Assembly: GCA_021399345.1 (NCBI GenBank)
Contig: JAAFKI010000045.1
Coordinates: 1-51,227 of the forward strand
Source: Candidatus Heimdallarchaeota archaeon
Lineage (GTDB): Archaea > Asgardarchaeota > Heimdallarchaeia > Heimdallarchaeales > Heimdallarchaeaceae
Reading direction: 5' to 3'
Length of the DNA stretch: 51,227 nucleotides
Made by a program: the position numbers and the translations under genes
The notes under the pieces: generated by a model
Databases searched by the model: none
The model's input: the letters and a program-made list of their open reading frames with translations, nothing else
Told to the model about the DNA's origin: nothing
Shown here: piece by piece, positions 1 to 8,635 of the stretch
How positions within the stretch are numbered: the first letter of the stretch is position 1
How the letters are laid out: each line of letters opens with the position of its first letter

Positions 1-3000
1 CATAAAACTAAAGATGGAAGGGTGATAATTGTGGAAATTAGTTCTCACTTATTCACTCTTGGTGATGACTTAGTTAGTTTAGCTGTTGTAAGAGATATCA
101 CCGAAAGGAAAGAAGAACAAGATGAATTGATAGAAAGTGAAGAAAAGTTCAGACAAATAGTCCAGAATGTAGATGAAGCTATTTTCATGTCACCCTTAAC
201 AGCTGATAACATGATGGGGAAGTTTATAGAAGTAAATTATATAGCATGTGAATGGACTGGATTTTCAAGAGAAGAACTTCTTCAAATGGCACCAGTTGAT
301 TTACATACCCCAGAAGAAACTGTTGGACAATCAGAAATCGGTAAAAATCTATTAGAAAAAAGTAGAGTTACATTCGAAGGGTACATAATTCACAAAGACG
401 GTAGTAAGATTCCAGTTGAATATAACTCAAATATCTTCTTAATGAACAATGAAAAAGTTGTTTTAACAACAGCTAGAGATTTAAGAGAGAGAAGAAAAGC
501 AGAGGCGGAGATTACTAGTAGTGAAGAAAGGTTTAGACAGATATTCCATAATTCAAGTGATGCTATCTTCTTAACTTACCTAAGAGAAAATGGTTCTTCA
601 AGTAAATTTATTGAAGCAAATAATGTAGCACTACGATGGTTAGGTTTTTCTAAAGAAGAATTGCTTGATAAGTTTTCTAGTGATATTACAACTCCTGAAG
701 AGATAGATTACAATTCTGAGTATACAAAAAAGATTGTGGATACAGGTCATATGACTTTTGAGACTATTCTATTTTCTAAGGATAGAAAACGAATACCAGT
801 TGAAATTAATTCACATATCTTCGAATTACAATCTCAAAAAGTAATACTTTCAATAGCAAGGGATATTACTGAAAGGAAAAAAGCCCAAAGAGACTTAATG
901 GAAAGTGAGGAAAAATACAGAAAATTAGTTGAAACAATTCCCGCAGCAATTATACGTTCAGATTCATCTGGTAGAGTGACATTTGTCAATAAAAGAGCAG
1001 CTATTCTTCATGGTTATGAGAATGAAGATCAATTGCTTGGAAAGAAGACTGATGAACTAATCGCCTATGAGGATACTTTTACAGCTCAAGATGTTCAAAG
1101 AAGAACCATAGAAGATGGATTCATTCATGATATTGAAATTTCAATTTTAAGAAAAGACGAAACAACCATCCCAGGGGTGTTTCATGCAGCAGCTATAAAA
1201 GATAAAGAAGGAAGCGTTTTTGGTTTTATAGGTGTTGAAATTGATATTACTGAAAGGAAAAAAGCAGAAGAAGATCTTAAAGAAAGTGAACAAAAATTTA
1301 GACAAATATTCCAAAATGCAAAAGATGCAATTTTCATTCACAAAATAGATGAATATGACGAAATTGGGGATATGTTGGAAGTAAATGAAACAGCTTGTCA
1401 GTGGTTGGGGTACACTCGAAAAGAGCTTCTTAACTATGAAATTAATGCAAATAGTAATATTAGTAATCTTCAATTTTCGTTGGAAATTACAGAAGATCTA
1501 TTCGCAGCAGGAACAAAAACTTTCGAAACGCAAATAGAGAATAACAAAGGTGAATTGCGACCAGTGGAGCTCAGTTCCCATCTCTTTACACTGGGAGATC
1601 AACAAGTATTGCTGTCTGTAGCTAGAGATATAACCGAACAAAAGATAGCTGAACTTTCTATTAGGAAGAGTGAAGAAAGATATAGAACACTTATTGAAAC
1701 CTCTCCTGACGCTATTATTCTGATTGATCTAGATGGACGAGTTTCTTTTGCCAATCAACAGACTGCAAATATGTATGAATATGATGATATAGAAGATATG
1801 ATTGGTTTGACAACTGTTGATTTTATTGCTAGAGAGAATCTAGAATTTGCAAATAATCAACTAAAACTAGTTTTAACTGAAGGACGATTACAAAATACTC
1901 AATTTATGTCACTAAAGAGAGATGGAAGCAAATTTCCAATAGAACTAAGTGCTTCTCTAACTACAGATGAGGAAGGAAATCCTTCTGAAATAATGGCTGT
2001 TATTGGAGATATTGAGGAAAGAATGAAAGCTGAATCAGCACTAAAAGAAAGCGAAGAAAAATTCAGACAAACTTTTGATCAATCAAATGATGGAATATTC
2101 CTACATGATTTAAGAGGAAATATTTTGGATGTCAATCTTCGAGTTAAAGAGCTCTTTGGTTATTCTAAATCGGAATTTCTTCAATTAACTATAATGCAAT
2201 TGCACCCAATTACTGAGCAGGAAACATCTAAGAAAGCATTTGATACAATAGAGGAAAAAGGTTCTGTTAATTTTGAAACCAGATTCCGAAGAAAAGATGG
2301 TTCAGTCTTCCCAGCAGATGTATCTTCTAGTAGGTTTGAAATAGGAGGAATAGAGGTTGTTCAGGGAATTGTCAGGAATATAACTGACCGTAAAAAAGCT
2401 GAAGAAGAACTTATAGAGAGAGAAGAACAATATAGACAAATTTTCAATAATACAAATGATGCTATTTTCTTGACAAATGTCGATGAAGAAAGAAATAGTA
2501 CTAGTACATTCATAGAGGTTAATGACGTAGCTTGCACACTATTGGGATATGAAAGGGATGAACTTTTAAAAATGAAATCCTCTGAGATTACAGCTCCTGA
2601 AGACAGAGATGTACTTTCTGAAAACATTCATCAAATTATAAAGGAAAGAGTGACAACTTTCGAAAATACGCTAATATCAAAGGATGGAAAAAGAATTCCT
2701 ACTGAAATCAGTTCTCATGTTTTTGAGCTACGCGGTGAAATGTGTGTTCTATCAGTATCTAGAGATATTACTGAGAGAAAAAATGCAGAGAGAGAATTAA
2801 TGGAAAGTGAGGAAAGATATCGTAAGCTCTTCCATGAAGCAAATGATATTATTGCAATTCTGAGTATACCACGAGATGGTTCTATCGGTAATATTGTTGA
2901 AGCAAATGATCCAGCATTAGTAATGACCAAATATAAAAGAGAGGAACTAATTGGTTTGAGTCTTGTAGACCTTGTTAAGGATCTAACTGAGGAAGAGATA

Positions 3001-3471
3001 ATGGATTATTTCACTGAAATGATGGAAAAATATATCATTAGATTTGAACGAGAATTTATTCGAAAAGATGGAACAACTTTCCCAGTTGAAATCACTGCAA
3101 CACCCTTTACTCTAAAAGAAGAATTAACAATGTTAGTAACAGCAAGAGATATCACTGATAGAAAACGTGATAGGGAGCTACGAAGGCAAGCTTATGACCA
3201 AATTGCTCAAAATATTGAGGATTTCGCTGAACTGGTAGATAGAATTAGAAATCCTCTAATGGGAGTAATAGGTTATGCTGAACTTTCTGAAACCTTACAT
3301 TCAACAATTATAATCGAGGAAGCAAAGAAAATAGAAGAGATTACTCAAAAAATTTCAGACAGTTATCTAGAAACTGAAAAAGTAAGAAAAATCCTTAGAT
3401 TTGAGATTGATTCAAAAGAAAATAATGAAGCTGATTCAGAGACAGTGGAAGAAGGGGAAACAAAGGAGTAA
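1..3471 (+). CDS. Multi-PAS sensor protein with a degenerate HisKA-like tail (5' end outside window)
   Basis: The frame is open from base 1, so the gene starts outside the window; the GTG at 22 is internal. Counting from that GTG, the protein carries the end of one PAS/PAC unit (to about residue 30) and eight complete units at roughly 33-152, 160-283, 290-410, 418-537, 545-665, 673-788, 796-916 and 924-1045. Each ends in a RDITERKKAE-like PAC motif and is followed by an ESEEKFRQIF-like helix. The last ~90 residues resemble a HisKA dimerisation helix (DRIRNPLMGVIGYAEL), but the phosphoacceptor His position is Asp (about residue 1073) and there is no HATPase domain before the acidic C-terminus. 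No membrane segment is visible. It is probably a cytoplasmic sensor or scaffold that binds small ligands or cofactors and signals through partners; the ligand cannot be read from sequence. PAS assignment is firm, output mechanism unknown. Confidence 0.93.
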   Translation, partial: HKTKDGRVIIVEISSHLFTLGDDLVSLAVVRDITERKEEQDELIESEEKFRQIVQNVDEAIFMSPLTADNMMGKFIEVNYIACEWTGFSREELLQMAPVDLHTPEETVGQSEIGKNLLEKSRVTFEGYIIHKDGSKIPVEYNSNIFLMNNEKVVLTTARDLRERRKAEAEITSSEERFRQIFHNSSDAIFLTYLRENGSSSKFIEANNVALRWLGFSKEELLDKFSSDITTPEEIDYNSEYTKKIVDTGHMTFETILFSKDRKRIPVEINSHIFELQSQKVILSIARDITERKKAQRDLMESEEKYRKLVETIPAAIIRSDSSGRVTFVNKRAAILHGYENEDQLLGKKTDELIAYEDTFTAQDVQRRTIEDGFIHDIEISILRKDETTIPGVFHAAAIKDKEGSVFGFIGVEIDITERKKAEEDLKESEQKFRQIFQNAKDAIFIHKIDEYDEIGDMLEVNETACQWLGYTRKELLNYEINANSNISNLQFSLEITEDLFAAGTKTFETQIENNKGELRPVELSSHLFTLGDQQVLLSVARDITEQKIAELSIRKSEERYRTLIETSPDAIILIDLDGRVSFANQQTANMYEYDDIEDMIGLTTVDFIARENLEFANNQLKLVLTEGRLQNTQFMSLKRDGSKFPIELSASLTTDEEGNPSEIMAVIGDIEERMKAESALKESEEKFRQTFDQSNDGIFLHDLRGNILDVNLRVKELFGYSKSEFLQLTIMQLHPITEQETSKKAFDTIEEKGSVNFETRFRRKDGSVFPADVSSSRFEIGGIEVVQGIVRNITDRKKAEEELIEREEQYRQIFNNTNDAIFLTNVDEERNSTSTFIEVNDVACTLLGYERDELLKMKSSEITAPEDRDVLSENIHQIIKERVTTFENTLISKDGKRIPTEISSHVFELRGEMCVLSVSRDITERKNAERELMESEERYRKLFHEANDIIAILSIPRDGSIGNIVEANDPALVMTKYKREELIGLSLVDLVKDLTEEEIMDYFTEMMEKYIIRFEREFIRKDGTTFPVEITATPFTLKEELTMLVTARDITDRKRDRELRRQAYDQIAQNIEDFAELVDRIRNPLMGVIGYAELSETLHSTIIIEEAKKIEEITQKISDSYLETEKVRKILRFEIDSKENNEADSETVEEGETKE
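862..1265 (+). repeat. Exact 23-bp direct repeat at PAS unit boundaries (862-884 and 1243-1265)
   Basis: The same 23 bases, encoding most of a DITERKKA motif, occur at 862-884 and 1243-1265, 381 bp (127 codons) apart. This is one PAS/PAC period. It is a trace of tandem domain duplication, or of selection on the linker, and could allow PAS copy number to change by recombination. Confidence 0.85.
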
Positions 3472-3508
3472 TGCCAATATTGGTTTATCCTAATTAACCT
3501 CCCAACAA

Positions 3509-3518
3509 TTTATATATT
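3509..3518 (+). promoter_or_regulatory. TATA box of the exchanger gene, leaderless geometry
   Basis: TTTATATATT is centred 25 bp upstream of the ATG at 3539, the usual archaeal distance from TATA box to transcription start. No Shine-Dalgarno sequence lies between them, so the mRNA probably begins at or next to the start codon. Confidence 0.55.
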
Positions 3519-3538
3519 ACTCGAGAATATTTCTGAGT

Positions 3539-4786
3539 ATGAGTTTTCTCAAGAAATTCAAACATACATTTCACATAACAATTTGGGAGGCAATAATAGC
3601 TTTATCTATAATAATTACATATTTCATTTTAGCTAAAGCTGTTTATGCTGGTCATCCTCCTCTTTGGTTAACGATTTCAGGTTTTGTGGTAGGAACATGG
3701 TTAGCTTTTAGACCATCGGAGTGGGCTGTATCAGGATTGAAAAGTGGAGCAAAATATGTAGGTTTGTCAGAATATGTAGCAGGGGTATTATCAAGCATTG
3801 CTTCAAACTTACCAGAAGCTGTAATTGCAATTCTATTGATAATTAAAGGCCAACAACTAATTGCTGTGGTTACAGTTCTTTCGGCTGCAGGTTTCAATAC
3901 ACTAATTCTTGGGATTGCAATTCTAATTGCCACTTTAAAGAAAAAAGGTCATATTGCTGTTCCAGAAGAATTGGAAAAAAGAGAAGCACCGATAATTCGA
4001 TGGGCAATAGTTGCTCTATTAATGACAGTCCTTTTTGGAATCATTCAGTATACAGTACTTGGCTCTGAGGATGTAAATGTATTCGGATTCTTATATTTTG
4101 GTCATAGTACAACAGGTTTGCAAAAAGCTGTTTTAACAATACCAGTTGCTGCAATGCTGGCTCTTAGTTATATAATCTATCTAGTTTATCTTATTGCAGT
4201 TAAAGAAAACAATTCAAAGATGTCAAAGGGTTTGGAAGAGGAAGAAGAATCAAATCAAAACGACTCTCATGTTAAAGAAGAGGAAGAAGAAAATGAATCT
4301 CATGAAGATGGAAAACTTTCTGTACTTATGACAATAGTTTTACTAGTTTTAGGATTTGTAGGAATCTTCTTTGGAGGTGAAACCCTTACTGAGAGTGTTA
4401 GTCATCTTCTGGAAAACAGTTCGTTCTTCGCAACAACAAAAGGTCAGATCACAGCAGCATTAATTTTAGGTGCAGCAGGTGCAGTACCTGAACATAGTAT
4501 AGCGATCATATCAGCAGCAAAGGATGAAATTGAAGTCGGTATAGGTAATGCTATGGGTGGAATTTTACAATCAGCATTGTTGATTTTTGGTATTTTAGGA
4601 GTTATTGTTTCTATAACCCTGCATCCATTTGTTTTAATCCAACTAGGATCTATAGCTGGTACGCTTTGGTTTGTGAAACGTTGCATTCAAGATAAAAAGT
4701 TTGACACGTTTGAAGGAATTATGATTATAATTCTACAGATTCTGGTGTTTGTTATACTGTTTGAAGACATAGCAATACTTGTTTAA
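3539..4786 (+). CDS. Sodium/calcium exchanger (CaCA superfamily) membrane protein
   Basis: 415 residues with about ten hydrophobic segments in two halves. The first half has an alpha-1-like repeat (SSIASNLPEAVIAIL, around residues 84-98); the second has an alpha-2-like repeat (GAAGAVPEHSIAIIS, around 317-331). Both keep the P-E pair whose Glu binds the cation in Na+/Ca2+ and H+/Ca2+ exchangers. A strongly acidic cytoplasmic loop (about residues 225-255, many Glu and Asp) joins the halves, as in exchangers where this loop senses Ca2+. The likely role is efflux of Ca2+ or a similar cation in exchange for Na+ or H+; neither the ion nor the coupling can be decided from sequence. It has its own TATA box and looks leaderless. 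The neighbouring PAS gene is on the same strand 67 bp upstream. Confidence 0.82.
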   Translation: MSFLKKFKHTFHITIWEAIIALSIIITYFILAKAVYAGHPPLWLTISGFVVGTWLAFRPSEWAVSGLKSGAKYVGLSEYVAGVLSSIASNLPEAVIAILLIIKGQQLIAVVTVLSAAGFNTLILGIAILIATLKKKGHIAVPEELEKREAPIIRWAIVALLMTVLFGIIQYTVLGSEDVNVFGFLYFGHSTTGLQKAVLTIPVAAMLALSYIIYLVYLIAVKENNSKMSKGLEEEEESNQNDSHVKEEEEENESHEDGKLSVLMTIVLLVLGFVGIFFGGETLTESVSHLLENSSFFATTKGQITAALILGAAGAVPEHSIAIISAAKDEIEVGIGNAMGGILQSALLIFGILGVIVSITLHPFVLIQLGSIAGTLWFVKRCIQDKKFDTFEGIMIIILQILVFVILFEDIAILV

Positions 4787-4793
4787 TGAGAAT

Positions 4794-4814
4794 CTCTCTT
4801 TTTTCTCTTTTTTT
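4794..4814 (+). terminator. T-rich archaeal terminator after the exchanger gene
   Basis: A run of T broken only by a few C begins about 8 bases after the stop codon of the exchanger gene. Archaeal RNA polymerase terminates at such oligo-T tracts without needing a hairpin. Confidence 0.55.
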
Positions 4815-4857
4815 ATGAACATCATTGAAACTAATCTTCATCATTTTCCTTTCTGGG

Positions 4858-4866
4858 TTTAAATAT
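4858..4866 (+). promoter_or_regulatory. TATA box of the 78-aa gene, leaderless geometry
   Basis: TTTAAATAT is centred 25 bp upstream of the ATG at 4887. This supports that ATG as the start, even though an AAGGAGGT sequence lies inside the gene at 4929-4936. Confidence 0.5.
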
Positions 4867-4886
4867 TCTACACTAGACTTTATGTT

Positions 4887-5123
4887 ATGCATAGCCACCA
4901 GATTCTACCTGGTACGGATCAAACTGAGAAGGAGGTAATATTATTACACAAAAATGGGGAAATCATCTCTATAAACAGAACCGTCTATCAAGTTAGAATT
5001 TACAGGGAGCCAAATAGAAAAATTTTCACAACCTCAATTGAAAGAGCTTATCTAATTTTAAAAAAGAACGATTATGATTATTCAGAAGCAGACTTTTACT
5101 ATAATAATAAAAATGAAGGGTGA
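4887..5123 (+). CDS. Small hypothetical protein, 78 aa
   Basis: Not recognised. It is a polar protein rich in Tyr, Asn and Lys with no signal peptide or membrane segment. The middle (EVILLHKNGEIISINRTVYQ) looks like beta-strands and is followed by a Lys/Glu helix and a Tyr/Asp/Asn tail. The ATG at 4887 is 25 bp from a good TATA box, which suggests a leaderless mRNA. An internal AAGGAGGT at 4929-4936 has no ATG, GTG or TTG at a suitable distance, so I do not use it to move the start. The gene ends 4 bp from the convergent ornithine aminotransferase gene. It is real by promoter position and compact packing; function unknown. Confidence 0.6.
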   Translation: MHSHQILPGTDQTEKEVILLHKNGEIISINRTVYQVRIYREPNRKIFTTSIERAYLILKKNDYDYSEADFYYNNKNEG

Positions 5124-5127
5124 AGTA

Positions 5128-6360
5128 TCAATTTACTTCATCAAATACTCTCTCTATAACTCCTAAAGCCCATGTTAGTTCAGATTTTGTTACTACTAAG
5201 GGAGGTGCAAACCTAATTGAAAATTCATGTGTTTCTTTAGCAAGTAAACCTACAGGAGAATTATTCATCATTGCTTCAGTATAGGGTCGAGCTTTATCAT
5301 TTAGCTCAATAGCGACTAAAAGACCCTTTCCTCTAACTTCCTTAATTTTCTTTGGATATTTTTCTTGAATTCTCTTTAAACCATCAACAAAGAATTTACC
5401 AAGCTCTAGAGATATTGCAGAATAATCTACTTCTCTGATAAGATTGCACACAGCATCTAGTACAGCCATTCCTAAACTATTTCCTCCCCAGGTGGAACCG
5501 TGAGTTCCGGGAGTAAGAACATCCATTACATCCCAACTTGATAAAACACCAGATACTGGAAAAACTCCTCCACCTACTGCTTTAGCAACAAGAGTAATAT
5601 CAGGTTTGACACCTTCATGATCAGAAGCAAAAAGAGATCCTGTTCGACAGAGACCAGTTTGGATTTCATCAGCAATTGTAAGAATATTGTTTTTCTTACA
5701 AATTGCTTCTACCTCTTTCAGATATCCTTCAGGAGGAATTAAAACTCCTGCTTCTCCTTGAATTGGTTCAAACATGAAAGCCACTGTATTCTTATTAATT
5801 GCTTTCTCTAACGCTTTAGCCTCACCATATGGTATAACCTTAAAACCAGGTGTCTTTGGACCGAAACCAGAAACCGCATCAGGATCAGTTGAAAAACCAA
5901 CTATTGTAATTGTTCTTCCATGGAAGTTATTTTCACAAACAACAATTTCTGCTTTGTTTTCGTCTACTCCCTTCTTATCATAACCCCATTTTCTGGCTAT
6001 TTTCAGAGCGGATTCAACAGCTTCAGCACCTGTGTTCATTGGAAGAAAGACTTCATAGTTAGTCAATTCACACAAATTCTTTGCTGCTTCGCCCATAGTA
6101 TCATTGCAAAAAGCTCTAGATGTCAGAATGACCTTATTTGCTTGCTTCTTGAGCGCTTTTACTAATTTAGGATTGTTATGACCAAAATTCTGGCTTGAAT
6201 AAGCACTTAAACAATCCAAGTATTTTTTGCCATTGACATCCCAAACCCATGTTCCCTTAGCTTTCTTAATAACTACAGGAATTGGTTTGTAATTGTGAGC
6301 GGTCCATTTTTTGTCTAATTCTAAATAATATTTTGACTTATTCTTGATATTTTTAGGCAT
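5128..6360 (-). CDS. rocD: Ornithine aminotransferase (class III, PLP-dependent)
   Basis: 410 residues, full length for the family. It converts ornithine and 2-oxoglutarate to glutamate-5-semialdehyde and glutamate, linking arginine/ornithine to proline and glutamate. Visible family motifs are LSAYSSQNFGH (51-61), LPMNTGAEAVESALK (106-120), NNFHGRT (144-150), EPIQGEAGV (198-206), the PLP-contacting Asp in IADEIQTG (D231) and the Schiff-base Lys in LVAKAVGGGVFPVS (K260). These fit RocD better than acetylornithine or GABA aminotransferases, though substrate choice within class III is not certain. The usual GLGRTG reads GLCRTG here. No other arginine or proline gene is in the window. A short palindrome sits at the expected transcription start (6371-6388). 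Confidence 0.88.
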   Translation of the reverse strand: MPKNIKNKSKYYLELDKKWTAHNYKPIPVVIKKAKGTWVWDVNGKKYLDCLSAYSSQNFGHNNPKLVKALKKQANKVILTSRAFCNDTMGEAAKNLCELTNYEVFLPMNTGAEAVESALKIARKWGYDKKGVDENKAEIVVCENNFHGRTITIVGFSTDPDAVSGFGPKTPGFKVIPYGEAKALEKAINKNTVAFMFEPIQGEAGVLIPPEGYLKEVEAICKKNNILTIADEIQTGLCRTGSLFASDHEGVKPDITLVAKAVGGGVFPVSGVLSSWDVMDVLTPGTHGSTWGGNSLGMAVLDAVCNLIREVDYSAISLELGKFFVDGLKRIQEKYPKKIKEVRGKGLLVAIELNDKARPYTEAMMNNSPVGLLAKETHEFSIRFAPPLVVTKSELTWALGVIERVFDEVN

Positions 6361-6370
6361 ACAACCACAA

Positions 6371-6388
6371 CTTTCAGTTCTCTGAAGG
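6371..6388 (-). promoter_or_regulatory. Short palindrome at the presumed rocD transcription start
   Basis: TTCAG-TTCT-CTGAA (6373-6386, extendable to 6371/6388 with one wobble) lies 13-26 bp upstream of the rocD start codon. A minus-strand TATA-like stretch (ATTTTAAAAATC) lies around 6395-6407. The position suits a repressor site, but the arms are short. Confidence 0.3.
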
Positions 6389-6427
6389 GGAGTTGATTTT
6401 TAAAATTTTAGATACAAAGAAGATAAA

Positions 6428-7435
6428 CTATGATCTTCTTTTCTTTCTGATGTAAATCAAACCTGAAAGTAGGGTAATGGCAGCTAATATTGATAAGATT
6501 GAGAAAGGGGTTTTTTCAATAGAGATATAGACTTCCATATCATTAATCACAAATAAGCTGTCTACTAAAAATATGAAAATATCGCCAAGAGCTTGTTCTC
6601 CTTCAATCCACTCAATAGAGCTAAAATCATACTCAAAATGCTGTATTATTGTTACAATAGATGTACCAAAATGAATAGCTGTTTCAAAACCAATCAGTGA
6701 TAATTTAACATTGGAAAAATCTAAGGTTATATTGCTGACAAGTGTATTAAATTCGATACTTTTATCTTCAATAGGTACTTCAGTAAAATAGATATCATCT
6801 GGATCGGTCCATGATAGCTCTTCACCTAAAACTATTGCATCCAATCTAATTGTTCCTTTCAGCAAAACAATAGGAGTAAGTTCTAGACCAAGTGATTGTA
6901 GCTCTGGTAATCCAGGAATTTCAAGACCATCTACTGTAAAGAGGATAGGACTGAAATTTATGGGAACCGTGATATTTTCTCCCAATAAAGTTTCAAAATC
7001 AGCAAAAGATTCAATTTCACCTTCCTTCACATCAATATAAACAGGTCCAGTACTTGGGGTTACTATAATTATTGTACCATTTAATCCGAGTGTGAAATTA
7101 CCTGGATTACTACTTATTTGTAACCCAAATTCTGTGGTACCATCTTTAACATCCTTGTTCAAGTATGAAGTAAAATTAAGAGGTACATGCATATTTGTGG
7201 TAAAGGATAGTCTTGGTGCAATTGCATATCCCAAAGTGTCATTTGCAATGTTAAAAAATAAGTTTATTTTATAATCTTGAGTGAAGTTTACTAAACTAGA
7301 AGAAGTAAACCAGTCTTCGATATTTTCGATTGTATCCTTTTGAAATTCAGCGGTAACATTACTGTTTAGTGATTGAAAACCTAAACTGAGTAGAATTGTT
7401 AATGTAATTATAGTAAATATTCGATTCTTCTTCAT
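6428..7435 (-). CDS. Secreted, C-terminally membrane-anchored protein of unknown function
   Basis: 335 residues from the ATG at 7435. The longer frame from 7507 adds 24 residues before an evident signal peptide (MKKNRIFTIITLTILLSLGF), so I start there. The mature part is an extracellular beta-rich domain with several Asn-x-Ser/Thr sites. It ends in a hydrophobic helix (about 308-329) followed by IRKKRRS, giving one C-terminal anchor with a short basic cytoplasmic tail. No catalytic motif is recognised. It is divergent from the membrane protein at 7542 across a 106-bp promoter region, so the two may be co-regulated. Likely a cell-surface protein; function unknown. Confidence 0.75.
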   Translation of the reverse strand: MKKNRIFTIITLTILLSLGFQSLNSNVTAEFQKDTIENIEDWFTSSSLVNFTQDYKINLFFNIANDTLGYAIAPRLSFTTNMHVPLNFTSYLNKDVKDGTTEFGLQISSNPGNFTLGLNGTIIIVTPSTGPVYIDVKEGEIESFADFETLLGENITVPINFSPILFTVDGLEIPGLPELQSLGLELTPIVLLKGTIRLDAIVLGEELSWTDPDDIYFTEVPIEDKSIEFNTLVSNITLDFSNVKLSLIGFETAIHFGTSIVTIIQHFEYDFSSIEWIEGEQALGDIFIFLVDSLFVINDMEVYISIEKTPFSILSILAAITLLSGLIYIRKKRRS

Positions 7436-7464
7436 TATCTTCAAAATAATAACGGGAACATAAT

Positions 7465-7520
7465 CTATAAAAGCTTTGTATTTACAAAAATTGGTTAGAA
7501 AACCCAAAAGAATTTAATAC
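7465..7520. promoter_or_regulatory. Divergent promoter with a 14-bp dyad
   Basis: The minus-strand TATA (CTTTTATAG, 7465-7473) serves the gene starting at 7435. The plus-strand TATA (TTTAATAC, 7513-7520) is centred 26 bp before the ATG at 7542, giving a leaderless layout. Between them TTTGTA-TT-TACAAA (7475-7488) is a perfect 6-2-6 dyad directly abutting the minus-strand TATA, a typical position for a winged-helix regulator. Confidence 0.45.
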
Positions 7521-7541
7521 AGCATACTCTAATAAAAAGAT

Positions 7542-8522
7542 ATGAATGAAAAATCCATGGAAATGGAAGATAAAAGTAAGCAAAGACGACTAAGAAAAGA
7601 AAAAAAACAGAAAGAAAAAAAAGTAAAAGTCAGAGAAAAAACCTTTTGGCAAATTGTCTGGTCAGGAGTACTTGTCTTTCTTAAGATTATCTGGAAAATT
7701 ATCAAATTCATTCTAAAATATATCCTATTTCCATTCTGGATTACAGGGGTTTTACTTGTTAAATGGTATAAATTCTTGCGATTCAGAAGCGACGATCCTT
7801 TATCGAAAGAAGATAGAAATTTCCTCTCCTTAATCCCTCATACTTTCTTTATGATTGGAATAACAATTGTTCTATTCTATCTATTGTTTTACTTAGATGT
7901 CTTTGAAGATACTAAGAACTTAATTGATCCAGGATTCTGGGCATCTATTGGCAGCTGGTTTGTTGATTTAGGTCAAGGGATAGGTTGGTTATTAAATCAA
8001 ATTTTTGTTATATTTCTTTGGGGAATGATTGTAGAACCTTTTTCTGAAATTCTTTCATCTCACCAATGGGTTTCAGCTGCAGTTCTTCTGGCTGTAGTAA
8101 TCGTTGGTGGAGGATTATTGATTCTACTATATAATCTAATAAAGAAAGGGAAGCTGATTATATGGTTGAAAAAGGTTTCCAGAGGATTAACTGACTGGGT
8201 TAAGAGTACTCATCAGAAGGTAAAAGACTTTATTCTGAAGTATCTCATTGGTGAAAAATATGTGAACCTAAGATCAAAGAATTTCTTCTGGACAAATGTT
8301 TTATTCCAGCTAATAGTAACAGTAGTCTTCTTTGTTTTTGCAATCTATATGGGAATTCAGAAATATTTCAACGATCCTGGAGCTCCTTGGGGAGAAGGAG
8401 ATGTTCTAAGATTTGCAGCCTATGCAGCAGCTATCCTATTCGTTGGTGTAGGAATATTTGCTACTTGGTTCTTTACACTCGTACATGGTGTTTCTTCAGA
8501 TCCTCCAGAAAAAACAGAATAA
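7542..8522 (+). CDS. Multi-spanning membrane protein of unknown function
   Basis: 326 residues. The first ~35 are extremely basic (Lys/Arg/Glu) and cytoplasmic. They are followed by about six hydrophobic segments, near residues 38-72, 102-122, 150-170, 178-200, 250-272 and 285-312. A basic amphipathic loop rich in Trp and Lys separates the fourth and fifth. The aromatic/basic pattern WKIIKFILKYILFPFW is striking and may lie along the membrane surface. No transporter signature or catalytic motif is recognised. The ATG at 7542 sits 26 bp from a TATA box and the gene ends at a strong oligo-T tract. It is divergent from the anchored secreted protein. Confidence 0.72.
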   Translation: MNEKSMEMEDKSKQRRLRKEKKQKEKKVKVREKTFWQIVWSGVLVFLKIIWKIIKFILKYILFPFWITGVLLVKWYKFLRFRSDDPLSKEDRNFLSLIPHTFFMIGITIVLFYLLFYLDVFEDTKNLIDPGFWASIGSWFVDLGQGIGWLLNQIFVIFLWGMIVEPFSEILSSHQWVSAAVLLAVVIVGGGLLILLYNLIKKGKLIIWLKKVSRGLTDWVKSTHQKVKDFILKYLIGEKYVNLRSKNFFWTNVLFQLIVTVVFFVFAIYMGIQKYFNDPGAPWGEGDVLRFAAYAAAILFVGVGIFATWFFTLVHGVSSDPPEKTE

Positions 8523-8533
8523 TATTGAAAAAA

Positions 8534-8557
8534 TTCTTCTTTTTTCCTCTATTTTTT
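8534..8557 (+). terminator. Oligo-T terminator after the membrane protein gene
   Basis: Pyrimidine tract dominated by T starting 12 bases after the stop codon at 8522. Confidence 0.5.
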
Positions 8558-8590
8558 AAAATTAAGCACTTATTTAATTGATGACAGAAA

Positions 8591-8632
8591 CTTTAAAACC
8601 TAGTTTTTACAAGTTTGCACATTATTGGTGAT
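8591..8632 (+). promoter_or_regulatory. Promoter and ribosome binding site of the GAPDH gene
   Basis: The TATA box CTTTAAAACC (8591-8600) predicts a start of transcription near 8620. The ribosome binding site GGTGAT (8627-8632) lies just upstream of the ATG at 8636. This rules out the TTG at 8615 that opens the longest frame. Confidence 0.6.
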
Positions 8633-8635
8633 GAA

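Noticed and set aside
862..1265. Repeats considered as CRISPR or mobile-element repeats
   Set aside because: The copies are coding, in frame and one PAS period apart.
4929..4940. AAGGAGGT inside the 78-aa gene, suggesting a downstream start
   Set aside because: No ATG, GTG or TTG lies in frame within a usable distance, only an ATA 2 nt away. The TATA box supports the ATG at 4887.
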